DNA of 64,000 nt from Spongilla lacustris (Eukaryota; Porifera; Demospongiae; Spongillida; Spongillidae): NCBI GenBank assembly GCA_949361645.1, contig OX442418.1, forward strand, positions 6,532,372 through 6,596,371, in the 5' to 3' direction. The translations under genes were made by a program, and so were the position numbers. The notes beneath the pieces are model-generated. The model saw only the letters and a program-made list of their open reading frames with translations. It was not told the DNA's origin and did not search any database. Positions 37,332 through 47,784 of this stretch are shown here, piece by piece. Positions within the stretch are counted from its first letter, which is position 1. Every line of letters starts with the position of its first letter.

Positions 37332-39491
37332 CCAAAGCTGACAGCAGCAGGACCTTCTGGTTTACGCATCCAACATATCATAGATGCATCAGAGGTGCCT
37401 CAACAGACACACATCCTCCAGTCACTAAGGTGTGTCATCAACCTTCTTACTGCTGGCAGAGCACCACCTGAGGTATCCACTTTCCTTGCTGGGGGCAGTT
37501 TGACAGCTCTCAACAAGTCAAAATCTGGCAGCATCGTGGATATTCGTCCTATTGCTGTAGAAGAAAGCTTACGCCGTTTGGTGGGTAAAATGTCTTTGTG
37601 CTGCAGTTAAGACAAAGGCAGCAGAGTTCTTCAAACCATTTCAGTTTGGTGTCGCTTGTTCTTTTGGAGCAGAAAAGATCGCACATGGTTTGAGAGCGTG
37701 TATTGAGAACCACTGGCTTGATGATGATTTTGTGGTTCTAAAGGTGGACATGAAGAACGCTTTCAACATGGTCTCACGTCAGGCTCTGCTCTCTGAGTGT
37801 AGCACTCACTTCCCTGAGCTGCTTCCATGGGCCAGTTGGTGTTATAGCCAGCATCCCATCCTGTGGCACCCATTAGGTTGCCTGCGTTCGGAGCAAGGGG
37901 TTCAGCAGGGTGACCCTCTAGGCCCTCTATTTTTCTCCCTGGTTCTGAACATCCTGGTTTCAAAAATCACATCCAGTGGAGATTGTGCTGACTTGTCCTA
38001 CCATGCCTGGTATCTGGATGATGGTGTGTTAGCAGGTCCCAGATCAGCGGTTCTCAGAGCCCTCACCATTATTCAGGATCAAGGTTCTTCTCTGGGTCTC
38101 ATCATAAACATCCCTAAATGTGAGATCTTCAGCCGTAGTGACATCAGCTCATTTCCACCAGCTATGAAAGGATCCAACTGCATGTCCCAATTTGGTTATT
38201 CTGGGCATTCCCATTGGTGACCAAGCGTTCTGTTCTGCCTATATTTCAGGGAAGCATGGGGAGGCTAAAGCTCTGTTGTTGCAACTAGAAGAAGTTGAAT
38301 CAGTTGATCCACACGTGGCATTTTCATTTCTTCGGCAATGTGCATGTTTCTGCAAGATGGCTCACCTTGCTTGTGGTACTCCACCCTCCCAAGCTATGTC
38401 AGCCCTTAAGGCCTTTGATCTTGACATATGCAGTTGCTTCTCACGTTGCACTGCTGTTGACACCTCTGATCAGGCCTGGCAGCAGGCAGAGCTCGGTTTG
38501 AGTAGGGGTGGCCTTGGTTTACGCTCTATTTCTCGTCACTCACCAGCAGCGTATATTGCATCCCTGAGCTCATCTGGTTTTAGTATGTCCTCTCAGCAAC
38601 ACCTTAAACAAGCAGTAGAGGCATTCAACTCCCTTGTTCCAACTTCTGATGCAGTCTGTGTAGAGGATGCGTTGACATCACCCTTCCACCAAAAGATGCT
38701 ATCCACAAAAGTGGACAACCACCTTTTCAATCTGCTCTTAGGGAACTCCTCTCCCGCAGATAGAGCTCGTCTGCTTTCAGTCTCCTCCCCACATGCTGCC
38801 GCATGGATCACAGTTATTCCCTCTGAGGGGCTTGGCCTCCGTCTGGAGCCGTCTGAATTTCAGGTAACCATCAAATGGTGGCTGGGCCTTGACACCTCAA
38901 GTGGTGCTATGTGTGCTCTGTGTCCAGGGAGTGTGCTTGATCCCCTAGGCCATCAAGCTCTCATGCACCTGCAAGCGGGGTGGTAATGTTGTCTCTCGTC
39001 ACAATAAACTCCGAGACACCCTAGCGGAGGCCTGTCGCAGGGCCCACTTGAGTGTTAAGGTGGAGGCAGGATGCAACCTCACCCTTGACCATAGCCACTC
39101 CCGCCCAGCTGACATCCTGCATGGTACCCAACTGGTCTGTGGGCAAGCCAGCGGACTTTGACCTATCTGTGACCTCACCGCTCAATTTAAACATTTTGTT
39201 GGAAGCGGGAGTCACAGCTGGTGCTGAGCTGAGGAAGCATGAGGCAAATGATGGAAAGTGCAGAGAGCTTGGGTGGGTCTGTGTCCCCATGGTCGTTGAA
39301 GCTACTGGTGCTTGGGGTGCTGAAGCCATGGAGTCATTGTCGTGTCTGGCCTCTCGCCTAGCAACCAGTTCCAACAAGGCAAAGGCAGCTGTCCTCAATA
39401 GCCTATATGGCAGGCTAAATCTTAACCTTGTTAAAGCAAATGCCACTGCAATGCTGTCCAGATGCTTTGCCTCGGACATTTACACTGTTTA
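37332..39491 (+). pseudogene. Non-LTR retrotransposon reverse transcriptase with restriction-like endonuclease, frameshifted
   Basis: Would copy its own RNA into DNA at a nick made by its endonuclease. Visible in order: AAGPSGLRIQHI (fingers), VKVDMKNAFNMVS (motif A), GVQQGDPLGPLFFSLVL (motif B), WYLDDGVLAG (motif C, the YLDD active site) and GLIINIPKCE. Then a thumb/linker, a CALC...H...C zinc-type knuckle near 38915-38970, RHNKLRDTL, and RPADIL...KPADFDLSVTSPL at ~39105-39190, fitting a PD-(D/E)XK nuclease as in R2/NeSL-like elements. The reading frame breaks near 37605, 38180, 38965 and 39120, and the 5' end is missing. It is dead. The C-terminus reaches a natural stop at 39490. A second fragment of the family lies at 23741. 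Confidence 0.85.
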
Positions 39492-40401
39492 GATTAGGTA
39501 GTTACTTATTTTATTATGATATTCATGTTATCCTCCTGTATTGCCACAAAATGACTATTTTTTGTAAGTATGAAAATCATTGCATTATATAATTTAACTT
39601 GTAGCGATGCTATATGGACATATATTTTGTATCTACGTATGCGTGGGTGTTTAGCTGTGCAGCTCTACGCATGCGCTGGTAAATGTATATAAACCCTATT
39701 GTTGCCCTTTTATAGCGGTCTGCTGATAAATATACAATTGCTGTGATTTGCTATAAGACTCACTCGGCAATAGCACTACAAACTAAAGCATTTTATGTCC
39801 CGTATATGAATAACACAAGCTATTTCCTACATGCATAGAGTAATCAGCGAGCTAGGGTATACTAAATCTAGTTACCGATAAACCGGCTGGGCAACTATTG
39901 GTTATATTATAGCATGTGAGGTAAGGTGCACAAGCCTATGTTGTGTTAGTGACATGGGATTTGAATGGAACTATAACGTGAGCAGGATATGACATCACAA
40001 GTTAATTGTTGTTAACTGAAATATATGTAGTGATCAAATTATACATGTATAGTGTCAGACATAAATTAAAATAATGACTAACTTTTTGGGGTTGTTGTTC
40101 CTGCTGTTGGTTTTGAAGCTGAATATCAGGAAAATACATAAATGAAACATCGCCAAAGACGAGCAGTTGTAATACATGTACATAAAGGCTTGGTTTGCAC
40201 AGTATTTAAATGACAGAACCTTTTATAATGGACTTGCAGACTCACAATCACATTTTAATGTTGGATGTATATTTTATTGTGCATCTCTTGTGTTATATCG
40301 CGCCCACGAATGGCCAAATCATTATCTGATTTCTTTACAGCTACACCAAAATATATAATTATGCTGATATGACAACACAGTAATCATTGCGGATGCGCAA
40401 A
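39492..40401. other. No feature recognised
   Basis: AT-rich flank after the retroelement. An ACGCATGCGCTGG site lies near 39668. No poly-A tail or target duplication of the retroelement was identified. Confidence 0.35.
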
Positions 40402-40760
40402 ACACCTAATTCTAAATGAGAACGTTGGTGGCATATAGGTTTGGATGGCAATAGCTGTGTAAACAATGGTCTAATACGAAGGGGAAATATAATAGTTCTA
40501 TACATGTATTTCGCACACAAACACCTAATTCTAAATGAGAACGTTGGTGGCATATAGGTTTGGATGGCAATAGCTGTGTAAACAATGGTCTAATACGAAG
40601 GGGAAATATAATAATTCTATACATGTATTTCGCACACAAACACAATGGCGAAATATAGGACTATTATATTTCCCCTTGTTATTACACCCTTGTTTTCTTC
40701 CTTTTTACACCACTATTGCCTTCCAATCCTATATGCCACCAACGTTCTCATTGGCAATGT
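40402..40760. mobile_element. Hairpin element with a duplicated left arm
   Basis: A 119-bp block (ACACCTAATTCTAAATGAG ... TTTCGCACACAA) is repeated head to tail at 40402-40520 and 40521-40639, nearly identical. The following 40647-40757 is its reverse complement (CTATTATATTTCCCCTTGTT ... CCACCAACGTTCTCATT) with small indels. This suggests a MITE whose left arm was tandemly copied. Confidence 0.75.
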
Positions 40761-41137
40761 GTGTAATTTGTTTTTAATTTCTTCAAGAGATAATTATTAT
40801 AAGAGACCATCTTTTCTGAGGTTAGGGGACCGATATGGACATGTGCGCGCATGCGCTGCATTCGGCACTCATAGCAGGCCCCGTTCGTTGAACGTGGCTA
40901 CATTTTAGGTGCGCTTTATTTTTTATTTTATTTCCCGTGACCGTGTATCCGCTTATATACTCTCCGGCTCCGGCCGTGATCAAGTATTGGGTATCCCGGC
41001 AGAAGTTCCCTCCTGGCTCCCCCAAGCATTGCTGCTATCGGAAGGGGTGCCTACTGTGTGTCCGAGACCTTGCTGGCTGCTGGAACGCGTGAGCCAGGGG
41101 GATGGGCCCAGCATCTAGCCAAACCCTTGCTAGGGGC

Positions 41138-41764
41138 CAGTGGCGAGGTGGCTCGTCTGTCACTGGGGGGGCAAACACACAGACTGCCGCCCCCCCCCCC
41201 CCCCCCCCCCCACGCACACAAACACACTTTCTGTCAGAATTTCTTATCTCGTTACAGGGGCGGATGCAGGATTTTGGCGAGGAGGGGGTGGATTCCACCA
41301 AAAAAAAACGAAAGGGAGGGGCGCGCGCGAAGCGCGCGAAAAATTTTGTGGTGCGCATTCTAATTTTTTCCACAGATTGTATTGAAAACTAAGGCAATCA
41401 ACACCAATAAATAGTGCCCTCTGTTCGAGCAGCACGATAGCAATAACAAAAACTGGTAGCAATTAACACGTAGCCGAGTCTAGATCTCACGACATCAGTC
41501 AAGTCGAAATTTTGGCCGGAACTATTTACAACTATAGAGCAATGTACTTGGATTGTTTACCTACGTAACCGTACTATTACGTAACAAATGCTATAAACAT
41601 ATATCACGTGGGGTGAAATCCCTCCGATCACATAACTTAATTAAACACATTTCGTGTAATTTGCTTGGCGGCTGGTGCGCCCCTATCGTCATTTTGGCGC
41701 CCCCTTTTTAAGGCCCGCTGGGGGGGCAATTGCCCCCCCTGCCCCCCCGGCCACCTCGCCACTG
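41138..41764. mobile_element. Nonautonomous hAT element, CAGTGGCG ends, 8-bp target duplication
   Basis: The ends CAGTGGCGAGGTGGC and GCCACCTCGCCACTG are perfect inverted repeats. Flanks CTAGGGGC (41130-41137 and 41765-41772) are a perfect 8-bp duplication, the hAT signature. A CAGGGGCGGATGCAGG end of the other family lies inside at 41257. Poly-C at ~41190-41210. No transposase. Confidence 0.9.
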
Positions 41765-42033
41765 CTAGGGGCGGGTCGCGGTGGGGGTGGGGCGTCGCAG
41801 CTGCATGAGAGTCAAACTCGGTTTTGTATTTCGCCCGATGGGTCATACATGTTGCTGACCCCTAAATCCAAATATTGCTGAAGTGACTAGTGCAGTTGGC
41901 GCTCTTAACCTCGAGTTCTTCGTGGCGGAAGGAAGCAGAATACGTTGTCGTTAATAATGAACGGTTACAAGTATGAATCGTGGCCGAGGGGGGTGCTCAA
42001 GCACCCTGAGCACCCTCTCTGAATGCGCCACTG

Positions 42034-42198
42034 CAGGGGCGGATCCAGGATTTGAAAAAAAGTGGGGGTTGTTAATCAATATTATAATAAGACGAGCGGG
42101 GGGGGGGGGGGGGGGGGGGGTGGTGCTGTCCGCTTTCGGCCGATTCAATGAGCGGTAGGTGGGGGGTTGCTATCCGCTTTCGGCCGTATCCGCCCCTG
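42034..42198. mobile_element. Short CAGGGGCGG element with 5-bp target duplication CACTG
   Basis: Begins CAGGGGCGGATCCAGGATTT and ends CCGTATCCGCCCCTG; CACTG on both sides (42029-42033 and 42199-42203). The body holds a poly-G run and two copies of a CCGCTTTCGGCCG unit shared with 16360-16475. Confidence 0.75.
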
Positions 42199-42224
42199 CA
42201 CTGGAGGAGGAGGAGAAGAACAAA

Positions 42225-42416
42225 AATGGCGGCGAATAACAGTTGGACCGGGTACGAGACGTGGGCACGAGTGTTTTTGTTCTCTAAAAGCGTGCGCTGT
42301 TATGACAGAACCAACGCAAGAGTGTCTATATTTGTGTTATCATTCGATAGCGACAAAGAGGGAAATGATCCAATTCATGGCCGTTCCTCCATGCAGAAGC
42401 ATGTAACGTTTTTTTA
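42225..42416 (+). CDS. Small hypothetical ORF (63 residues)
   Basis: Starts AAAATGGCGGCG, a favourable context, and reads MAANNSWTGYETWARVFLFS, KSVRCYDRTNARVSIFVLSF, DSDKEGNDPIHGRSSMQKHV. A degraded relative appears at 31640-31730. It may be a first exon of a host gene or of an unrecognised element; it lies between two nonautonomous elements. No known domain seen. Confidence 0.35.
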
Positions 42417-42429
42417 AATGACTTTATTA

Positions 42430-42477
42430 CAGTGGCGTAGTGTGGTTGTTGAGCGCCCGGGGACATAATGCAATAAT

Positions 42478-42508
<31 letters not shown>

Positions 42509-43110
42509 ACCTCCTACAAATAAAGGGCCGGATCTAGGATTTTGCAGCGAGGGTTGGGGCGGAGAGGAAAATGCCGAGCCTCGATCCTCCCAGCAAGGGT
42601 GTATGCAAAGCTCACCCTGGGGCGGAGCCCGAGCCGCTTAGGGACTTGCGCACTTTTTAAGCCACAAAACATGACGTATTAACAGACAATAATTTAATAC
42701 ACTGCATTTGCTTCCGCAAGCAACCTATGCCTTCGCACATACATTCAATCGTTTACATTAGAAAATTTTGTTTGGGGATGTATCCGCCCCGCAAAACTAC
42801 CCTCGCGCTATGACTGGCGTGAGACTGTTGGAACTGCAATGTGTCGTGGGTTTATTCATAGATTATTCAACAGATTATGGAGGTGACGATTGGATACCGT
42901 ATCTTCAATTTCGGTGATTAGAAATAAATTTAAAAGTTTGCGTGCAGATCGAGTGCAGATGTTTGTTAACAAGACTCAAGAGGTGCACGTGGGCCCATTT
43001 CGCGTCAACGCGATAATTATCTGTGCAAACTTTCTATTTTGTCGCCCCTAAACCCCAGCGCCCGGCCCCCCCCCCCCCCCCCCCGGCCTGCTCCCCTCGC
43101 TACGCCACTG
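42430..43110. mobile_element. Nonautonomous hAT element, CAGTGGCG ends, target duplication CTTTATTA
   Basis: Ends CAGTGGCGTAG and CTACGCCACTG, flanked by CTTTATTA at 42422-42429 and 43111-43118 (perfect 8 bp). Inside are poly-C runs at 42482-42508 and 43066-43084 and a decayed CAGGGGCGG-like insert between GGCCGGATCTAGG (42525) and ATCCGCCCCGC (42782). No transposase. Confidence 0.9.
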
Positions 43111-43118
43111 CTTTATTA

Positions 43119-43477
43119 TCTGACATGAATCCTATATGGACCCTATACTTTCGCAGGTTTCGATACTACATCTTGTATCTTGTGTAAATTTTGGTCACTT
43201 GCACCAAGCAAAACTCTAGTAAAGCTCGAAGTGGCCTACTCTCAGAGCAGAAAAGGAGTACAACAATGTTTGAGGCTAGTGATCATATGCATGCATCATT
43301 TGTGTGGAAGTCTTTGCGGATGGAGCAATGATCAAAGCCTTCGATGTACTCTTAGCAGTCGAAAAAAGTAGCCACCCAGCTATGTCTACCACTAAATGAA
43401 GTAATAATTATATCATTTACAGATGTGTCCCACCAACAGATGTTTTGACTTTTTAGTTGTATTGCTTTTTCAGTATA
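43119..43477. other. Interval between two elements; nothing recognised
   Basis: A 63-residue ORF at 43180-43371 has no recognisable motif. It may be empty host DNA between insertions. Confidence 0.3.
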
Positions 43478-44518
43478 CTAAGTGGGACAGTTTCCGAGAA
43501 AACGTCCTATGTTTTATAACGTTATACAATAATCGTGGCAGAACGTTTGAATCGCTATATCGTCCGAACGGTATAGGCTATCGACTTCCTATTTTCATGA
43601 CTACATACTACACCATTGCTCTGTGGTAAAATACATTTTGGTGTCTTGCACTTGCTCCGTGCCAGCATTCCAACCTTCAACATAACTTTCTGTAGGAGTA
43701 ATCAAATCGCTTCAAATTCGGTTGTAGGTACAAAGTAAGGTCCTATATCTATCGACTTGTTCTGTTCGTTAATTTCTATGCCATCCGTTACGGAGATATA
43801 GTTGAACAAACTACGTTCACATTTTCCCGCTCGATTTGCGCCGATGATTTGGGCAAATCGCGTCTCGCCCAAAGTATGGGAGGCGGTAATTATATCATTG
43901 CCGCGTATCTAGCGGGAAAAAGTGCACTTAGTTTGTTCAACTATATCTTCGTAACGGATGGCATAAAAATTAACGAAAAGTACAAATCGATAGATATAGG
44001 ACCTCTCTACCTACAAACCGAATTTGAAGCGATTTGATTACTCCTACAGAAAGTTATGTTGGGTTTGAACCTGATGGGGTATCGAACGTTGCAATGATGG
44101 TACTGAGCAAGTGCAAGACAAAAAAATGTATTTTACCCTAGGGCAATGGTGTAGTGCGTAGCAGGGGCGGATCTAGGGGTGGGGGGGGGGGGGGGGGGGG
44201 GGGCACCAGGGGCACGTGCCCCCCCCCCCCCCCTTCCGGACGGCTCATTAAGTATTCATGAGTGCATTTTGCGTACCGCGAGCGATTATAACCTCACGAA
44301 ACAGTGCCGCGGTTAGCTACAGCGCGGATACATGTACTGACAGGGGCGGATCTAGGGGGCACCAAGGGCACGTGCCCCACTTTTTAGTTGAAAATAGTTG
44401 AAAATAGGAAGTCGATAGCCTTTATTGTTCGGCAGATAAGCAATTCAAATGTAATAACACGATTATTTTATAATGTTATAAAACATAGGAAGTTTTCTCG
44501 GAAACTGTCCCAAGTATG
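43478..44518. mobile_element. Foldback-type element with ~350-bp inverted repeats
   Basis: The left arm, 43478-43836 (GGGACAGTTTCCGAGAAAAC ... TTCAACTATATC... complement), matches the reverse complement of 43905-44161 plus 44389-44518. The right arm is interrupted by a later insertion at 44162-44388. The loop is only ~70 bp. No transposase; ORFs in the arms mirror one another. Confidence 0.75.
44162..44388. mobile_element. CAGGGGCGG-type insertion inside the foldback right arm
   Basis: Starts CAGGGGCGGATCTAGG straight after CGTAG and interrupts the arm's match. It includes poly-G and poly-C runs and a GCACCAGGGGCACGTGCCCC block, then a second CAGGGGCGGATCTAGG at 44342. The right terminus is truncated. 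A longer relative is at 44943-45685. Confidence 0.6.
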
Positions 44519-44697
44519 TATCCTGCTAAAAAGATATTTTGTATATTATAATATATTTAGTAAATTATTTCGAGGGTACGCACATTAATTTATTCATAGT
44601 CCTTGGTCAAGGCAGAGTATGTCTGGCCTCGACGCCTCGTTCGAAGTGTGATTTGTGCATGTTGTGTACTACGTTACATTGTCATTAAATCTAGATC

Positions 44698-45938
44698 CTA
44701 GTTGAGTCTCGGTTTGCCACAAGTTGGATACCCAGCGGAAGCAGGTGGATGTAATCCTCGCAGAGAATCGCGATCGTCCCAAAGAACCCATTTCCAAACA
44801 GCCCCTGGCAGCAAGCGTCCAGTTCGATGCTTTCTTGCAGTTGTGGACAGATCATTGGGCACGTTTACTTTCCCCGGAGCGAACTCTGTACTTGCAATAA
44901 ATTCATAAAATTCGTTAATGGCAGCATCATATTCGTGCGTAGCAGGGGCGGATCTAGGGGTGGGGGGGGGGGGGGGGGGAGGGGGGGGGGCACCAGGGGC
45001 ACGTTCCCCCCCCCCCCCCTTCCGGATGGCTCATTAAATATTCATGAGTGCATTTTGCGTACCGCGAGCGATTATATAACCTCACGAAACAGTGCCGCGG
45101 TTAGCTACAGCGCGGATACATGTACTGACAGGGGCGGATCTAGGGGGCACCAAGGGCACGTGCCCCACCTTCCGGACGACTCATTAAATATTTATGAATG
45201 TATTTTGCGTACCGCGTGCGATTTATAACCGCACGAAACACTGCCGCGGTTAGCTACACCGCGTATACAAGCACATGTGCACGCGCACGGGAAGGGCAAA
45301 TTATAAAGTATGATTACGATTATATTTGCAAACGTGCATATTGAAAAGAAGCGGAGATCAGTATATACTAAAAAGATTAACAAGATTGGCGCATCGCATC
45401 GCATATATTTTTTGGCCCACAAATGTTTTTAAAAGAACGAACGCTACTGATAAACTCGTACTTTGGCAGTTGCTACAATTAATATGTGAAAAAATACATG
45501 CATTGCACACGTATAAACAATATAGCTACTATTTTAACAGGCCTGAATTTTTTCGCGTAGTTTTCGGAGCTTTTTCAACACAAAACGCGTTGGCTTCTGG
45601 GGCTCCGCTCCAGGCCCCGATGGGGGACCTTACAGCCCCCCCCCCCCCCCCCCCCCCCCTTTCCAAATTCCTGGATCCGCCCCTGCGTAGAGAGTCTTTA
45701 CATGTATATTGAACTCTTTGATTTGGTTTATGATATAACGAATCCTCTCGATGACGAAATCGTCTGATAGTAGCGGGGAATTTAGTAGGTCTGTCAAGCT
45801 ATGTTGAAACAGGTACATGTACCAATGTTTGAACTCAAGTCCCTGAAGACAGCACCAGTCGCGAGCCACGTATACAAACTTCTGGGAAACCTCGCCGTTC
45901 AAGAAGCTGAACCCTAGGACGTTAACACGCTTAACCAT
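44698..45938 (-). pseudogene. Unrecognised coding fragment split by a transposon
   Basis: Upstream part (45938 down to 45691) begins MVKRVNVLGFSFLNGEVSQK and reads VARDWCCLQGLEFKHWYMYL, HSLTDLLNSPLLSDDFVIER. The downstream part (44942 down to 44698) reads HEYDAAINEFYEFIASTEFA, PGKVNVPNDLSTTARKHRTG, AVWKWVLWDDRDSLRGLHPP and ends at a stop at 44698. Composition and length look like genuine protein. Removing the 743-bp element and one target copy leaves the halves one base out of frame, so either a frameshift or an intron edge lies there. No family recognised; may be host or transposon-derived. Confidence 0.45.
44943..45685. mobile_element. CAGGGGCGG element with 5-bp target duplication CGTAG
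   Basis: Starts CAGGGGCGGATCTAGG and ends CCTGGATCCGCCCCTG; CGTAG lies on both sides (44938-44942 and 45686-45690). Internal tandem units (CACGAAACA(G/C)TGCCGCGG, TAGCTACA(G/C)CGCG) occur twice. The last part matches the GGGGCTCCGC(C/T)CCAG module seen at 19850 and 25800. Poly-G and poly-C runs near both ends. Confidence 0.8.
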
Positions 45939-47784
45939 GACATTGTTGACTTAAGTCTAAAATCATATTCAAGCCCCTGATTGATGTATCCCTAGAAAAT
46001 TTTTATTTGCAATTTTCTAGGGATGATAGCTGGCCGCGTTATTCTTCGTACTGCGTGTTATTACTCCATGTTGAACAGTTATATCAATAAATGGACTATT
46101 ATCTCATTCAGTTCAGTTAATCCACGTACACTATAAGCATAAATTATAGCGTCCACCTCTATTTTATTCTATCGCATAGAATAAAGCTAGTAGCAATTTT
46201 TTTTTTATGTATCCCCGTAATCGCACTGCCTTAGTTCCGCTTCAGCTTCCGCTCTTAACATTTGTGTTTGGGATTCTATCTGTAGTGTGATGCTGCATAC
46301 AACATCTGAGCACTGGATGACTCAAAGAAACATGGTTTTCACGATATTTCAAGTTAAAGTTTTTAAATTCTATTTTTAATTCTATATGAGGATAACACCA
46401 CTAAATTGTATACAGGGTGATCCAAAAGTCGCGCAAAATCTTTGAATTGGCATAACTCCAGAACTGAACATGGTAAAATTATGCTGTTTAAACCAAAAAT
46501 CATGCCAATCATTAGCTTAAGTTATGAATGTGTAGTTATTAAAAGTTAGTTATCGGTTTATTAAAAACATGCCAATGCTATGATCAACATTCAGTACCAC
46601 CCAGGAAGTGTGTAAAAATTAATTTTTATAACTATTAAAATTACTTATCACGTGATCTATCTTATATGTGGTTTTTGTGGGGAAACCCCTGCTGAAAGTC
46701 AAGCTATTGCAAATTAATCACCAATATCACGGTGAATCTATGCAAAGAAGCATCCAATAATCGTGCCAATGAACAGCTTACCATCTTGCGTGGTGACTAA
46801 CGAAGCCAAACGTTTAAAACGGAGTTGATTAGTTTCTGTTAATTGACATTGTTAAAAGCTAACTTTGAATTATCAGACCTGTAGAGGAAGCCGTACTCTA
46901 ATTGTGTAACTAACTTTTGTATTTTCTCCTCCACTGGAAACAAAGTTACAAACTGTCCAAGTTTGGCAGCGCTTACGCATGCGCGGAATTATTTAACGAA
47001 AGTGGAACATGAATGTTTAGGTCTGCGTACGAGAGGTCTCACGTGAACACAATTGAATATTATCACATTCACGTGATACATTGCCGCTGTGCACAACACA
47101 GCCCCACCCTCCTAAACTATGCTTCTCTTCAACATCATTGCGCGCACTTTTCATTCGCCTGCGCAAATGTGACCCATCAGATGCATGGGCAAATATTGTA
47201 AAATCCAGTGTTATCAAAAATCCCCAAGCCGTGGCTAACGAGCCTATGCTTCACTGAGTTGTTCATAAAAAAAAAAAAAAAGCAGAGAATCTTTATTGGA
47301 CGCAAATCGTACCATACCGCGTCATTCGTTTCACAGCAGTTAGCTAGCTGTACTGGTTTTAATAACAAACCGTACTAGGTGTGCACCATTTCAATTCGAA
47401 CGTCATTTCAAATAGGCCTACCTGCGCACGTACAAAGGCGGGAGGTGAACTTAAGCAACAAGGCAGCTTAGTACAGCGCTGCAGCTACACTAGTGCATGC
47501 AGCCGCGTGGTCCAGAACGTGCTTCATCAAAGACGCTAGAGTACGTACGTACACATGCACGCGCATAGGTAAGTATGGGTTCAGAAATTATGTAGCATAT
47601 TCGTTCATGTTACAGACAGAATTCGTAGAAAGCAGGGTCGCTACGAGCAGGACACTTGTACGAACCCAAAAGCAACTGGAGCAGCTTGCTCTGCAATGTC
47701 CTACCACACTAACTAAGGTTCGTGTACGTGCGTGCCGGCCTCGACAGGCCTACCTGCTGTATACGTAGTCACTCTGCCTCCACC
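45939..47784. other. Flank with a possible Tc1/mariner-like end, no gene
   Basis: TATACAGGGTGATCCAAAAGT at 46421-46441 looks like a Tc1/mariner-type terminus; no opposite end found. GCTTACGCATGCGCGG lies at 46970. A poly-A run lies at 47268-47281. The ORFs at 47013 and 47493 have no motif. Confidence 0.35.

Noticed and set aside
41035..41392. Several overlapping ORFs rich in Pro, Gly and Arg
   Set aside because: Caused by poly-C/poly-G and GC-rich transposon ends inside the 41138-41764 element.
43423..43629. 68-residue ORF in the foldback element
   Set aside because: Lies in an arm whose mirror copy is not open; no motif.
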